Part shown: one piece after another, positions 42,719 through 51,976 of the stretch
Position numbering within the stretch: the first letter of the stretch is position 1
Layout: each line of letters begins with the position of its first letter
Made by a program: the position numbers and the translations under genes
NCBI GenBank assembly: GCA_965242505.1
Contig: OZ251449.1
Location: 2,852,001-2,916,000, forward strand
Length of the DNA stretch: 64,000 bases
Direction: 5' to 3'
From: UBA2966 sp965242505
GTDB taxonomy: Bacteria > Pseudomonadota > Alphaproteobacteria > UBA2966
The notes under the pieces: model-generated
Told to the model about the DNA's origin: nothing
The model's database searches: none
Seen by the model: only the letters and a program-made list of their open reading frames with translations

Positions 42719-43606
42719 ATGTTCGCCCGGCGCGCCGACCTCGCTCCGGACCGGGACGGATCGAGCCGCTTTCTCCCCTGGATCATCGCGCTGATGGTCT
42801 ATCTGGCCGGGCTGGCGGTCGCCGCCGCGACGGTTCTGGAGCAGATCGCCGGTCGCTGGAGCGCGGGCCTTCGGGGTTCCGTCACCGTGGTCGTCGAACC
42901 CTCCGTCGGGGACGACGGCGCGGACGCCGACGCGCGCGTCGAAGCCGCGCTGGGCGTCATCCGGACGACCCCCGGCGTGCTGTCCGCGACGCCCCTGGCG
43001 GTGGACGACCTCGCCGGGCTCGTGGAGCCCTGGCTCGGCGAGGACCTGCTCTCCATGGACCTTCCGATCCCGCGGTTGATCGACGTCGCGGTGGACGGCG
43101 ACGGCGGCCTCGATCTCGCGGGCCTGGCCGAACGCCTGGAAACCGCGGCGCCCGGGTCGCGGATCGACGACCACGAGATATGGCTGCGGAAGGCGTTCCG
43201 TCTGACGCGCGCGGCCGAGCTGGTCGCCGTCGCCGTCGTGGCGCTGATCGCGCTCGCCGCCGCCGCCACCGTCACGTTCGCGACCCGGACCGGTCTCGCC
43301 GTCCAGCGCGACGTGATCGAGGTGCTGCACCTGATCGGGGCCCGCGACTCCTACGTCGCGCGCCAGTTCCAGGGGAGGGCCGCGTCCCTGGCGCTGCGGG
43401 GCGGCCTGCTGGGCCTGACGATGGCCGGCGTCACGGTCGCGGTCCTGTGGCTGGCCGCCCGCGACCTCGAAGGCCCTCTGCCGTCGGCGGTGCGGTTGAC
43501 CCCGCCCTTCCTGGCCGGCCTCGCCGCCCTGCCGCTCGCCGCCGCCGCCATCGCGTCGATCACCGCGCGCGTGACCGTGATGCGGTTCCTCGCGCGGATG
43601 CTCTAG
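42719..43606 (+). CDS. ftsX: Cell division protein FtsX
   Basis: A 295-residue membrane protein. One N-terminal helix (IIALMVYLAGLAVAAATVL) precedes a periplasmic domain of about 130 residues containing the typical VEAALGVIRTTPGVLSATPL. Three further helices carry the FtsX permease core (VIEVLHLIGARDSYVARQF). It starts on the base after the ftsE stop and is translated with it. The order ftsE-ftsX-HAD phosphatase-DUF218-plsC is usual in alphaproteobacteria. Confidence 0.92.
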   Translation: MFARRADLAPDRDGSSRFLPWIIALMVYLAGLAVAAATVLEQIAGRWSAGLRGSVTVVVEPSVGDDGADADARVEAALGVIRTTPGVLSATPLAVDDLAGLVEPWLGEDLLSMDLPIPRLIDVAVDGDGGLDLAGLAERLETAAPGSRIDDHEIWLRKAFRLTRAAELVAVAVVALIALAAAATVTFATRTGLAVQRDVIEVLHLIGARDSYVARQFQGRAASLALRGGLLGLTMAGVTVAVLWLAARDLEGPLPSAVRLTPPFLAGLAALPLAAAAIASITARVTVMRFLARML

Positions 43607-43624
43607 GCTCGTCGCGGAGGCGCC

Positions 43625-44170
43625 ATGCTCGTGCTGCTGGACCGCGACGGCGTGCTCAACGAGGATCGCGGCGACCACGTCAAGTCGCCCGGCGAGCTGG
43701 CGATGATCGGCGGCTCGGCGGAGGCCGTCGCCGACCTGAACGCGGCCGGCCATCGGGTCGTGCTGGTCACCAACCAGTCGGCGGTCGGCCGGGGCGTGAT
43801 CTCCCGCGAGATGCTCGATCGCATCCACGACGCGCTCAGGGACGAGCTCGCGCGGGCGGGCGGGCGGCTCGACGACGTCTTCTTCTGCGCCGACCCGCCC
43901 TGGGCCGCCACGGAGCGGCGCAAGCCCGGCCCCGGGATGCTGCGCGAGGCGTTGTCCCGATACCGCGCGGCGCCCGGCGAGACGCCGATGATCGGGGATT
44001 CCCTGCGCGACCTTCGGGCCGCCGCGGCCGCGGGGTGCCGCCGGGTCCTCGTGCGCACGGGCAACGGCGCCGCGACCCAGGCGCGGGGCCTGCCGGAGGA
44101 CGTCCTGCCGGTCGCGGTCCACGAGAACCTGCGCGGCGCCGTCGACGCGCTGCTGAAGGGCGGGCCGTGA
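43625..44170 (+). CDS. HAD-family histidinol/heptose-bisphosphate-type phosphatase (GmhB-like)
   Basis: A 181-residue class IIIA HAD phosphatase. LLDRDGVLNED (Asp6, Asp8), VTNQSAVGRGVI, RKPGPGML and MIGDSLRDL are the four HAD motifs of the GmhB/HisB-N group, which remove phosphate from heptose bisphosphate in LPS synthesis. The zinc loop that normally has three Cys and one His before RKPGPG reads FFCADPPWAATERRKPG here, with a single Cys, so the zinc site is lost. GGAGGCGCC precedes the ATG. The substrate call is therefore cautious. Confidence 0.82.
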   Translation: MLVLLDRDGVLNEDRGDHVKSPGELAMIGGSAEAVADLNAAGHRVVLVTNQSAVGRGVISREMLDRIHDALRDELARAGGRLDDVFFCADPPWAATERRKPGPGMLREALSRYRAAPGETPMIGDSLRDLRAAAAAGCRRVLVRTGNGAATQARGLPEDVLPVAVHENLRGAVDALLKGGP

Positions 44171-44811
44171 GGCCGCGCCGCCGCCGGTGGCCGACGGCGC
44201 GCGCCGCGGCCGCGGTCGTCGCCGCAGTCGCCCTGGCGTGGACCGGCGGACTCGTGTGGTTCGCGGCGGGGCTGCCCCGCGACGTCGAGGACCCGGCGCG
44301 CGCGACGGACGGCGTCGTCGTTCTCACGGGAGGCAGCGACCGGCTGGCGTCCGGACTGGACGTCCTGGCCGCCGGCAAGGCCAAGAAGCTGTTCGTCACG
44401 GGCGTGCACCGGCGGACGTCGGCGGCGCAGCTGCTGCGGCTTCAACGGCGGGAGCCGGGGATGTTCGAGTGCTGCGTCGCGCTCGGCAAGGTCGCGTCGA
44501 ACACGTCCGGCAACGCCCTGGAGACCGCGCGCTGGGCCGCCGGGGAGGGCTATCGGTCGCTGCGGGTGGTGACGGGCGCCTACCACATGCCGCGCAGCCT
44601 GATCGAGTTCCGCCGCGCCATGCCCGGAGCCGTCCTCGTCGCGCATCCCGTGTTCCCGGCCCACGTCAAGCTGTCGCAGTGGTGGCGCTGGCCGGGGACC
44701 GCGAGCCTCATCGCGACCGAGTACAGCAAGTACCTGACGAGTCTGGTCCGGATCCGGATCGCGGACGGTCCATGGGACGGCCGGCGGGACGGAACGGGTT
44801 CGGACGCATGA
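44167..44811 (+). CDS. DUF218 (YdcF/SanA-like) membrane-linked protein
   Basis: A 214-residue protein with a GTG start overlapping the previous stop. One N-terminal membrane helix (AAAVVAAVALAWTGGLVW) is followed by the DUF218 core: VVVLTGGSDRL, KLFVTGVH, NTSGNALETARWA and VTGAYHMPRSLIEFRRA. Family members are envelope proteins linked to murein or LPS precursor handling; no reaction is proven. It is encoded between the heptose-phosphatase-like gene and plsC. Confidence 0.87.
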   Translation: MRPRRRRWPTARAAAAVVAAVALAWTGGLVWFAAGLPRDVEDPARATDGVVVLTGGSDRLASGLDVLAAGKAKKLFVTGVHRRTSAAQLLRLQRREPGMFECCVALGKVASNTSGNALETARWAAGEGYRSLRVVTGAYHMPRSLIEFRRAMPGAVLVAHPVFPAHVKLSQWWRWPGTASLIATEYSKYLTSLVRIRIADGPWDGRRDGTGSDA

Positions 44812-45530
44812 TCGCCGTCCGTTCGCTCCTCTTCAACCTCGTCTTCTACGCCTGGACGGCGTTCATGCTCGTCGTCTGCGCGCCGGTCCTGGCGTTCGAC
44901 CGGCGGGTCACCGTCCGTTGCCAGACCTTCTGGGCCAAGGGGGTGCTGCGGTCGATGCGCGGTCTCGCCGGTATCGCGCTCGACGTGCGCGGGCGCGAGA
45001 ACCTCGGCGAGGGGCCGGTCATCGTCGCCTCCAAGCACCAGTCGACCTGGGACACGCTGATCTGGCACGTGATCGTCAACGACCCGGCGGTGGTGATGAA
45101 GAGCGAGTTGCTGCGAATCCCGTTCTACGGCTGGTACTCGCTCAAGGCCGGCATGATTCCCATCGACCGCAAGGGCGGCGCGACCGCGGTGAAGTCCATG
45201 CTGCGGGCGGCGCGGCGGGCGGCGGAACGCGGCCAGCCGATCGTCATCTTCCCGCAGGGGACCCGCGCGGCGCCGGGGACGCGCGCGCCCTACCGGTCCG
45301 GCGTCGCCGCGATCTATCGAGGGCTGGCCCTGCCCGTGGTGCCGGTGGCCCTCAATTCGGGCCTGTTCTGGCCGCGCCGTTCCCTGCGCCGCAACCCCGG
45401 CGCCATCGTCGTGGAGTTCCTGCCCCCGATCGGGCCCGGGCTCGAGCGGGGGCGGTTTCTCGCCGAGCTGGAAGAGCGGATCGAGTCGGCGACGGACGCG
45501 CTGGAGCTCGAGGCGTCCCGGGCTCCGTGA
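44808..45530 (+). CDS. plsC: 1-acyl-sn-glycerol-3-phosphate acyltransferase
   Basis: A 240-residue membrane acyltransferase that makes phosphatidic acid from lysophosphatidic acid. The catalytic HX4D is in ASKHQSTWDTL, the acceptor site in IPIDRKGG, and the FPQGTR block stands for the usual FPEGTR. One N-terminal membrane helix is present. The ATG overlaps the stop of the DUF218 gene (ATGA). Confidence 0.93.
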   Translation: MIAVRSLLFNLVFYAWTAFMLVVCAPVLAFDRRVTVRCQTFWAKGVLRSMRGLAGIALDVRGRENLGEGPVIVASKHQSTWDTLIWHVIVNDPAVVMKSELLRIPFYGWYSLKAGMIPIDRKGGATAVKSMLRAARRAAERGQPIVIFPQGTRAAPGTRAPYRSGVAAIYRGLALPVVPVALNSGLFWPRRSLRRNPGAIVVEFLPPIGPGLERGRFLAELEERIESATDALELEASRAP

Positions 45531-45580
45531 CCCTCGCCGGCTCCCGGAAAACCCGGGGGTTCCGGGGGCCTGCCGCGCCG

Positions 45581-46015
45581 CTACCTGCCGTCGCGCAGCA
45601 GGGCCGCTCCGAGCGCGCCCGAGAGCAGCGGGAACGCGACGTCGGTGACCTTCCACGCCAGCCCCGGCTCGGCCCCCCCCAGCACCGTGTAGGCGTCGTT
45701 GAGGGAGTAGAACCAGTTCCAGAAATACATCAGTCCGACGCCGACGAAGCCGTAGAACAGCACGTTGGCGACGAGCGGCCCCCAGGTCACGGGCCCGTTC
45801 GCGTCCAGGCTTCCGGCCTCGCGCCTGCGCGCGTGCGAGAACCCGATGCCGAGCAGGATGGCGAGCCCGGTGAACGGGTTGATGTACTCCCATATCGGGC
45901 TGTAGAGCGCGTCCTCGGTGGAGGCGTGGAACAGCGGCTCGACCACCGAGAATATCCCGACCACCGCCGCCATCAGCAGCAGGTATCCGCCCACGACCCG
46001 TTTCGATGCGTCCAT
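45581..46015 (-). CDS. Four-helix membrane protein of unknown function (144 aa)
   Basis: Four hydrophobic helices (starting near residues 8, 48, 80 and 120) with short loops: YLLLMAAVVGIFSVVEPLF, INPFTGLAILLGIGFSH, LVANVLFYGFVGVGLMYFW and FPLLSGALGAALL. No family motif was recognised. AAGGAGGCCGAC gives a strong ribosome site for the ATG at 46015. It is divergent from nrdJ and convergent with plsC. Confidence 0.7.
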   Translation of the reverse strand: MDASKRVVGGYLLLMAAVVGIFSVVEPLFHASTEDALYSPIWEYINPFTGLAILLGIGFSHARRREAGSLDANGPVTWGPLVANVLFYGFVGVGLMYFWNWFYSLNDAYTVLGGAEPGLAWKVTDVAFPLLSGALGAALLRDGR

Positions 46016-46193
46016 GTCGGCCTCCTTCCCTGTCCCGTCTCCATCCCGTCTCCCGACGCGCGACCATAGCATGTCGCGGCGCGCGGCGGCGCCTGTGATA
46101 TAACCGTTCCGAGTCGGCGGCGCCGCCGGTTCGCGCCGCGAGATCCCGCGGCGGCGCCCTGGCGGACGGCGATGCGGGAACCCCGGAGTCCGG

Positions 46194-48515
46194 ATGACGA
46201 CGACCCTCGAACCGATCTCCCGTCAGATCTGGGACATGAAGTACCGCCTCAAGTCCGCCGACGGCGCGCCGGTCGACAAGACCCTCGAGGAGACCTGGCG
46301 CCGGGTGGCGGGGGCGCTCGCGGCCGTCGAGAAGACTCCGGCGGACTGGGAAGGGGCGTTCTACGAGGCGCTGGAAGGGTTCCGGTTCCTGCCCGCCGGC
46401 CGGATCCTCGCCGGCGCCGGCGCCGGGCGCGACGTCACCCTCTTCAACTGCTTCGTCATGGGCGCCGTCCCCGACGACATGTCGGGAATCTTCGAGCACC
46501 TGAAGGAAGCCGCCCTGACCATGCAGCAGGGCGGGGGGATCGGCTACGACTTCTCCACGCTGAGGCCCAGGGGCGCGCCGGTCCGGGGGGTCGGCGCCGA
46601 CGCGTCGGGCCCCATCACGTTCATGGACGTCTGGGACGCGATGTGTCGCACCATCATGAGCGCCGGGCACCGGCGCGGCGCGATGATGGCGACCATGCGC
46701 TGCGACCACCCGGACATCGAGGCCTTCGTCGACGCCAAGCGGGACGCGGGCCGTCTGCGCATGTTCAACCTCTCGGTTCTCGTCACCGACGCGTTCATGG
46801 ACGCCGTGAGGGACGACGGTTCCTGGGAGCTGGCGTTCGACGGCGCGTGCCACAAGAGCCTTCCCGCCCGCGAACTGTGGGACAGGATCATGCGGGCGAC
46901 CTACGCCTACGCCGAGCCCGGCGTGATCTTCATCGACCGGGTCAACCGGACCAACAACCTGCACTACGCGGAGACGATCAGCGCGACCAATCCCTGCGGC
47001 GAACAGCCCCTGCCGCCCTACGGCGCCTGCCTGCTCGGCTCCGTCAACCTCGCCGCCCTGGTCCGGGCGCCGTTCGCGCCGGAGGCGGACATCGCCATCG
47101 ACGAGCTGTCGGACCTCGTCGCCGTCGCCGTGCGCATGCTCGACAACGCCATCGACGGCTCGCGCTTCCCGCTGCCGCGGCAGGACCGCGAGGCGAAGGC
47201 CAAGCGCCGGATCGGCCTCGGCGTCACGGGCCTCGCGGACGCCCTCATCATGTGCGGGGCCCGATACGGAGGCGCCCGCGCCGTCGAGCTGACGGAACGC
47301 TGGATGTCGGCCCTGCGGCGGGCGGCCTATCTCGCCTCGACGGCGCTGGCGGAAGAAAAGGGGGCCTTCCCGCTGTTCGAGAGGGAACCGTTCCTCGCCT
47401 CGACGACCGCGCAGGACCTCGACGGCGACGTCCGGGAAGCGATCGCGTCGAACGGGATACGCAACGCCCTGCTCACCTCGGTGGCGCCGACGGGAACCAT
47501 CTCGATCGTCGCCAACAACGTTTCGTCCGGACTCGAGCCGGTCTTCAGCTTCGCCTACGCCCGCAGCGTGCTGATGCCGGACGGAACCCGCCGCGAGGAG
47601 CAGGTCAACGATTACGCCTTTCGCCTCTACAGGCGGCGCTTCGGCGAGAACGCCCCGCTGACCGACGCCTTCGTCGATGCCGGATCCCTGACGCCGGCGG
47701 ATCACGTGCGTATGCAGGCCGCGGTTCAGAAGTACGTCGATTCGGCCGTCTCCAAGACCATCAACGTGCCCGAAGGCATCCCGTTCGAGTCGTTCAAGGA
47801 CGTCTACCTCGACGCCTACGAGTCCGGATGCAAGGGATGCACGACCTACCGGCCGAACGACGTCACCGGCGCCGTGTTGCGGGCCGACCGCCGGGGCGAG
47901 GCGGGCGATTCCCAGGCCGAGCTGCCGCTGGAGGAACCGCGGGCGCGGCCGAAGGACATCTACGAGGCGGGCGGCGTGGTCTACATGACCAGGCCTCTGG
48001 ACCGTCCCGAAGCGCTCCCGGGCGCCACCTACAAGGTGCGCTGGCCCGAGAGCGACCACGCCATGTACATCACCATCAACGACGTCGTCGCCGACGGCCG
48101 GCGGCGGCCCTTCGAGGTGTTCATCAATTCCAAGAACACCGAGCATTACGCCTGGACGGTGGCGCTGACCCGCATGATCTCGGCGGTGTTCCGCCGCGGC
48201 GGAGACGTCTCCTTCGTGGTCGACGAACTGAAGGCCGTGTTCGATCCCCGCGGCGGCCACTGGATGGCCGGGCGCTACATCCCGTCCCTGCTCGCCGCCA
48301 TCGGCGAGGTGATCGAGCAGCACCTCGCGGAGATCGGTTTCATCCAGCAGCCCGAACCGGGCGCCGACGCCGGAAGGCTCCGACTCGCCGCCGCGGCGGG
48401 CGGCGGGCCGGAGGTTCCCGGATTCCGCCCCTGTCCGCGCTGCGCCCAGGCCAGCGTCGTCCGCATGGAGAACTGCGACACCTGCACGTCCTGCGGTTAT
48501 TCGAAGTGCAGTTGA
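46194..48515 (+). CDS. nrdJ: Adenosylcobalamin-dependent (class II) ribonucleotide reductase
   Basis: A 773-residue enzyme reducing ribonucleotides to deoxyribonucleotides without oxygen-dependent radical generation. Cys86 (LFNCFVMG) is in the substrate-site pair. NPCGEQPLPPYGACLLGSVNL has the radical Cys268 and Glu270. APTGTISIVANNVSSGLEPVF is the phosphate-binding block. A C-terminal CPRCAQ...CDTCTSCGYSKC tail carries the shuttle cysteines in a zinc-ribbon-like form. No intein interrupts it. No cobalamin riboswitch was seen in the 178-base upstream gap. It requires vitamin B12. Confidence 0.93.
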   Translation: MTTTLEPISRQIWDMKYRLKSADGAPVDKTLEETWRRVAGALAAVEKTPADWEGAFYEALEGFRFLPAGRILAGAGAGRDVTLFNCFVMGAVPDDMSGIFEHLKEAALTMQQGGGIGYDFSTLRPRGAPVRGVGADASGPITFMDVWDAMCRTIMSAGHRRGAMMATMRCDHPDIEAFVDAKRDAGRLRMFNLSVLVTDAFMDAVRDDGSWELAFDGACHKSLPARELWDRIMRATYAYAEPGVIFIDRVNRTNNLHYAETISATNPCGEQPLPPYGACLLGSVNLAALVRAPFAPEADIAIDELSDLVAVAVRMLDNAIDGSRFPLPRQDREAKAKRRIGLGVTGLADALIMCGARYGGARAVELTERWMSALRRAAYLASTALAEEKGAFPLFEREPFLASTTAQDLDGDVREAIASNGIRNALLTSVAPTGTISIVANNVSSGLEPVFSFAYARSVLMPDGTRREEQVNDYAFRLYRRRFGENAPLTDAFVDAGSLTPADHVRMQAAVQKYVDSAVSKTINVPEGIPFESFKDVYLDAYESGCKGCTTYRPNDVTGAVLRADRRGEAGDSQAELPLEEPRARPKDIYEAGGVVYMTRPLDRPEALPGATYKVRWPESDHAMYITINDVVADGRRRPFEVFINSKNTEHYAWTVALTRMISAVFRRGGDVSFVVDELKAVFDPRGGHWMAGRYIPSLLAAIGEVIEQHLAEIGFIQQPEPGADAGRLRLAAAAGGGPEVPGFRPCPRCAQASVVRMENCDTCTSCGYSKCS

Positions 48516-48717
48516 ACGGGGGGTGGCGTTCCCGATTCGGCCACGCGCCCGAAAACGCCTCCGGAGCACCGCGCGGCGGCCTTCTTCCGAAAACGAGGCC
48601 CCAGGGTCCGACGGCGCCGTGAAGGGGCCTTGCGGGCGCTCTGTGCGGCTCCTGGAGGCATTCAGAGCGTTCCGCGCCATATGAGTGAAAATATCTCTTC
48701 TGGAACGTTTCTCCAGC

Positions 48718-49770
48718 TCAGGTCGATCCCGAACCGCCCCGGGAGTCCGACCTCTCGAGCGCGGCGCTCCACGCCTGCTCGGCCGCGACGACCCTGGCCG
48801 CTTGCGTCCACGACCCCGTGTTCTCCAGAAGGGGGGAATACTCGCCGAAGGCGAATCGCAGAGGCAGGCTGCGCTCGACCCGGACGACCTCGTCGGCGGA
48901 AAACCGGATCAGACGTTGCGCGCCCCTGAACGCCTCGACCGTCCCGCCGTCCCAGACGATCTCCGCTCCGCCGGTCATGTAGACGAGATCGCCCGTCTCG
49001 AATTCGACGAACAGAAAGCCCGCCTTCGGGTTGAGCAGGATGTTGCCCACCGTGTTGAAGTGGAAGTTTCCCGAAAAGTCCGGGAACACGAAGGACCGCT
49101 CGTCTTCGACCTTGACGAAGCCGGGCTTGCCGCCCCGATGGGAGACGTCGGCGCCCCGCGACCGGGCCTCGCTTCCGTCGAGATGCGCGGTGGCGATGAA
49201 CAGGGTGTCGGCCCGCTCGACGATCCGCTGCGCCGCCGCGTCGATCGCGTCCGACCGGCCGACGGTCCGCGCCGCTTCCGGACGGTCGATGCCGGGTCGG
49301 ACCTCGACCGCGCGGGTCTGGATGTACTGGGGACAGTTTCCGAAGGCGTGAGTGACCGATATGGTGAAACCATCGGGCCTCACGGACGCGATGCGGCCGA
49401 CCATCCGGTTGCGTCGGCGGCTGTGGAGCTGGATGCCGAGCACGCCGACATGCGCGCCCTCCGCCAGCGTCTCGTCGAGCGGGTCGCCGAACAGGGGCCG
49501 CGCCGCGACGTCCAGGGTCCGGTCGTCCGGGGCCGTCATGAATCCGGCGCGTCCCGGGACGATCGACGCCCAGGGCCGTCCCCGGCCGTCCACCGCGCCG
49601 ACGAGCGCGAAGGGCAACTCGGCGTAGAATTCGCGATGTTGATCGGGCAGATGGTCGTGAATCGCCCGCCGCCCGATCTTTTCCATCCTGTCCCGCACTC
49701 CCGCGCGCTCCTGAGCCAGGCGCTCTCCCTCGTGGAAGGGCGATGGCGGCGGCGCGTCGACTTCGGTCAC
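48718..49770 (-). CDS. Pyridoxamine-5'-phosphate-oxidase-like FMN protein
   Basis: A 350-residue protein with a split-barrel FMN-binding fold of the PNPOx family repeated in two halves: FYAELPFALVGAVDGRGRPWASIVPG near residue 48 and DTLFIATAHLDGSEARSRGADVSHRGG near 188, then FVFPDFSGNFHFNTVGNILLNPKAG. Larger members of this group are fused to a ferredoxin reductase; that part is absent. The substrate is unknown. It is convergent with nrdJ, with about 200 gene-free bases between. Confidence 0.8.
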   Translation of the reverse strand: MTEVDAPPPSPFHEGERLAQERAGVRDRMEKIGRRAIHDHLPDQHREFYAELPFALVGAVDGRGRPWASIVPGRAGFMTAPDDRTLDVAARPLFGDPLDETLAEGAHVGVLGIQLHSRRRNRMVGRIASVRPDGFTISVTHAFGNCPQYIQTRAVEVRPGIDRPEAARTVGRSDAIDAAAQRIVERADTLFIATAHLDGSEARSRGADVSHRGGKPGFVKVEDERSFVFPDFSGNFHFNTVGNILLNPKAGFLFVEFETGDLVYMTGGAEIVWDGGTVEAFRGAQRLIRFSADEVVRVERSLPLRFAFGEYSPLLENTGSWTQAARVVAAEQAWSAALERSDSRGGSGST

Positions 49771-50060
49771 GGGTTCGCCCAGGTCAAGGGACGATCCGGA
49801 GAATACGGCCAGGGAACACGGATGGCCGCATCGCGGACGGCCGCGAGGTCGGGCGCCCGCGGACCGGGCGGGGCGCCGGGGCCGGCGTTACGGCTTCCCG
49901 GTGACGGCGTCGAGGAGCGCAGGCCCTTGGAAGGAAGGGCTCCGCCGGGTATCCTGACGTTCGATTTTCTCCTCCCGTCCGATGGGGAAACCATGTTGGA
50001 GAGTCCGTCACGCGCCCGCCGCGGCGTCTCCCCGTCCCGCCCGCGCGGCGGAAACGGGTC

Positions 50061-51230
50061 GTGATCGGCATGGCCGGGTCGGAAGGGCCTTCGATCACCC
50101 TCGGGGTCGAGGAGGAACTGTTCCTCGTCGATCCCCACTCCCGCGACCTCGTCGTCGAACCCGACGAAGGCATCTTCGAGGCCTGCAAGGAGACTTGCGG
50201 GCCCCACAAGGTCGTGCGGGAGCTCCTGCGTTCCCAGATCGAGACCAACACCAGGGTGTGCGACTCGATCGCCGAGGTGCGCGTCGCGCTGCGCGAAACC
50301 CGGCGGATCGTGGTCGAGGCGGCGGAACGGCACGGGACGGCGGCGATGGCCGCCTCCATTCATCCCTTCGCGTCGTGGCGGGCGCAGGCGATCACGCCGG
50401 CGGAGCGTTACGTGCGGTTCGCGACCACGTTCCAGGAAGGCGTGCGGCGCTTCGTCATCGGCGGCATGCACATTCACGCAGGCTTCGCCGACCCGGATAC
50501 GCGCGTCCGGGTCATGACCGCGCTCCGGCGCTACCTGCCGCTTCTGCACGCCCTGTCCACCTCGTCCCCGTTCAACTCCGGCCACGATACCGGGTTCAAG
50601 TCCTATCGGCTGAACCTCGTCGGCGGCATTCCGCGCACCGGCGTGCCCGGTCCGCTGTGGTCGTGGGAGGAGTACAACGGCCTCGTCGACGATTACCGGC
50701 GCATGAAGTTCATCGACGACGGCAGCGAGCTGTGGTGGGACATTCGCCCGTCTCATCATTACCCGACCGTGGAGATGCGGATCTGCGACGTATGCACGCG
50801 CATCGAGGACGCGGTGTGCATCGCGGCTCTCTATGCATGCCTCATTCGGTTGCTGGCGCGCCAGAACCGGGAAGGCGCGCTGCCGCCCGAGCCGCTCACG
50901 GAGCTCATCGCCGAGGACCGGTGGATCGCCCAGCGTTACGGCGTCCTCGCTTTCTTCGGCGACAGAACGTCCGACGGCGGGCGGATGGACATCGACGATT
51001 ACGTGGCCGAGCTCGTGGACGCGCTCGCGGACGACGCGCGGGCGCTCGACTGCGAGGCCGAGATACGCCACGCCACGACCATCGTCAGGGAGGGCGCCGG
51101 CGCGGATCGCCAGATCGACCTCTACCGCCTGCGCCGCCTGGAAGGGGACACGGAGGAGGAGGCGTTGCGCCGCGTGGTCGATCTGGTGCTCGCCGAAACC
51201 CGGGAGGGTCTGGGGACCGCATCCGGGTGA
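50061..51230 (+). CDS. Carboxylate-amine ligase of the glutamate-cysteine ligase 2 type (YbdK-like)
   Basis: A 389-residue ATP-grasp-like enzyme. LGVEEELFLVDP near the N-terminus, LRSQIETNTRVCDSI, GGMHIHAGF, LSTSSPFNSGHDTGFKSYR and SELWWDIRPSHHYPTVEMRICDVC are the GCS2 family blocks. Such enzymes join glutamate to cysteine or another amine; YbdK itself has weak activity. GTG 50061 and ATG 50070 are both possible starts. The 290 bases before it show no gene. Confidence 0.87.
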   Translation: MIGMAGSEGPSITLGVEEELFLVDPHSRDLVVEPDEGIFEACKETCGPHKVVRELLRSQIETNTRVCDSIAEVRVALRETRRIVVEAAERHGTAAMAASIHPFASWRAQAITPAERYVRFATTFQEGVRRFVIGGMHIHAGFADPDTRVRVMTALRRYLPLLHALSTSSPFNSGHDTGFKSYRLNLVGGIPRTGVPGPLWSWEEYNGLVDDYRRMKFIDDGSELWWDIRPSHHYPTVEMRICDVCTRIEDAVCIAALYACLIRLLARQNREGALPPEPLTELIAEDRWIAQRYGVLAFFGDRTSDGGRMDIDDYVAELVDALADDARALDCEAEIRHATTIVREGAGADRQIDLYRLRRLEGDTEEEALRRVVDLVLAETREGLGTASG

Positions 51231-51268
51231 GGAGAGCCCGGACCGCGCCCCGCGAGCGCCCGGGACGT

Positions 51269-51685
51269 TCATCCCCCCGCCGGGCCTTTCTGGACCTTCG
51301 GGACGGACGGCAGGTCATCCACCCAAGGCTGGGCCGACCGGAACCATATCTGGCTTCTGGGAACGAGCGCCTCGCGCTGGCGGATCGTGCCCGTGCGGAG
51401 GTTGTACACCCTCGGTCCGTCGCCCACGGACGTCGAATAGATCTGCGATCCGCACTCGGGGCAGAACGCCTGGATCCGCCGGGCGCCGCTCGAACCGACC
51501 TTGACGTACTCGCTGGGCTCTCCGGCAAGCTGGGTGAAGGCGCCCTCGTAGGTGCGGGCGGATACCCGGAACGCCGCGCCCGACAGGGCCTGGCAGTCGG
51601 TGCAATGGCATACGGAGACCTTGGTCTCGTCGATTTCCGCCTCGTAGGCCAGATAACCGCAGTGGCAACCGCCGTCGATCTTCAT
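51269..51685 (-). CDS. GFA-family (CENP-V/glutathione-dependent formaldehyde-activating-like) protein
   Basis: A 138-residue zinc protein. Cys7, Cys9, Cys26, Cys28 and Cys31 (GGCHCG, VCHCTDCQALSG) with Cys75 and Cys78 (AFCPECGSQIY) are the two zinc sites of the family. Members act on glutathione adducts, but most, including this one, have no proven substrate. Its start overlaps the stop of a small upstream frame (ATGA). Confidence 0.88.
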   Translation of the reverse strand: MKIDGGCHCGYLAYEAEIDETKVSVCHCTDCQALSGAAFRVSARTYEGAFTQLAGEPSEYVKVGSSGARRIQAFCPECGSQIYSTSVGDGPRVYNLRTGTIRQREALVPRSQIWFRSAQPWVDDLPSVPKVQKGPAGG

Positions 51686-51894
51686 GTCGCTTCCTCCCCG
51701 TTTCCTTCCGGCGTTCCGCGCCGTTTGCGGCGTCGGGTCTCCGGAGCGCGGCCCGACGCGAGACCCGCCGCCTTCCCGCCGATCGTCATGGCCGGCGCAT
51801 CGGCGTCGCCGCCCGCGATGACCGGCGCGATCGAGGCGTGGGCCGTCCGGAGGCGGTCCACGCCAACGTCGAAATAGTAGCGTCGCCGCGCCAT
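51682..51894 (-). CDS. Possible small protein (70 aa)
   Basis: A short frame starting MARRRYYFDVGVDRL, overlapping the GFA gene by four bases (ATGA). The MxRYYFDV start is like the DUF6894 small proteins, but the rest (basic and Gly/Ala-rich) is not. It may be a decayed or chance frame; the overlap is the main support. Confidence 0.3.
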   Translation of the reverse strand: MARRRYYFDVGVDRLRTAHASIAPVIAGGDADAPAMTIGGKAAGLASGRAPETRRRKRRGTPEGNGEEAT

Positions 51895-51976
51895 CGCTTG
51901 AAGGGCGTGCCCCGGTTCGCGGAGCCCCGCCAGCGGCTTCGCGCAGGCCGCGGGCGGTCTTCGGCGTGGTGGGCGG

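Noticed and set aside
46016..46193. Possible cobalamin riboswitch before nrdJ
   Set aside because: The gap is short and the conserved B12-box bases were not found.
49771..50060. Possible gene between the PNPOx-like and GCS2 genes
   Set aside because: Frames here are antisense extensions of the neighbouring genes without start signals or motifs.
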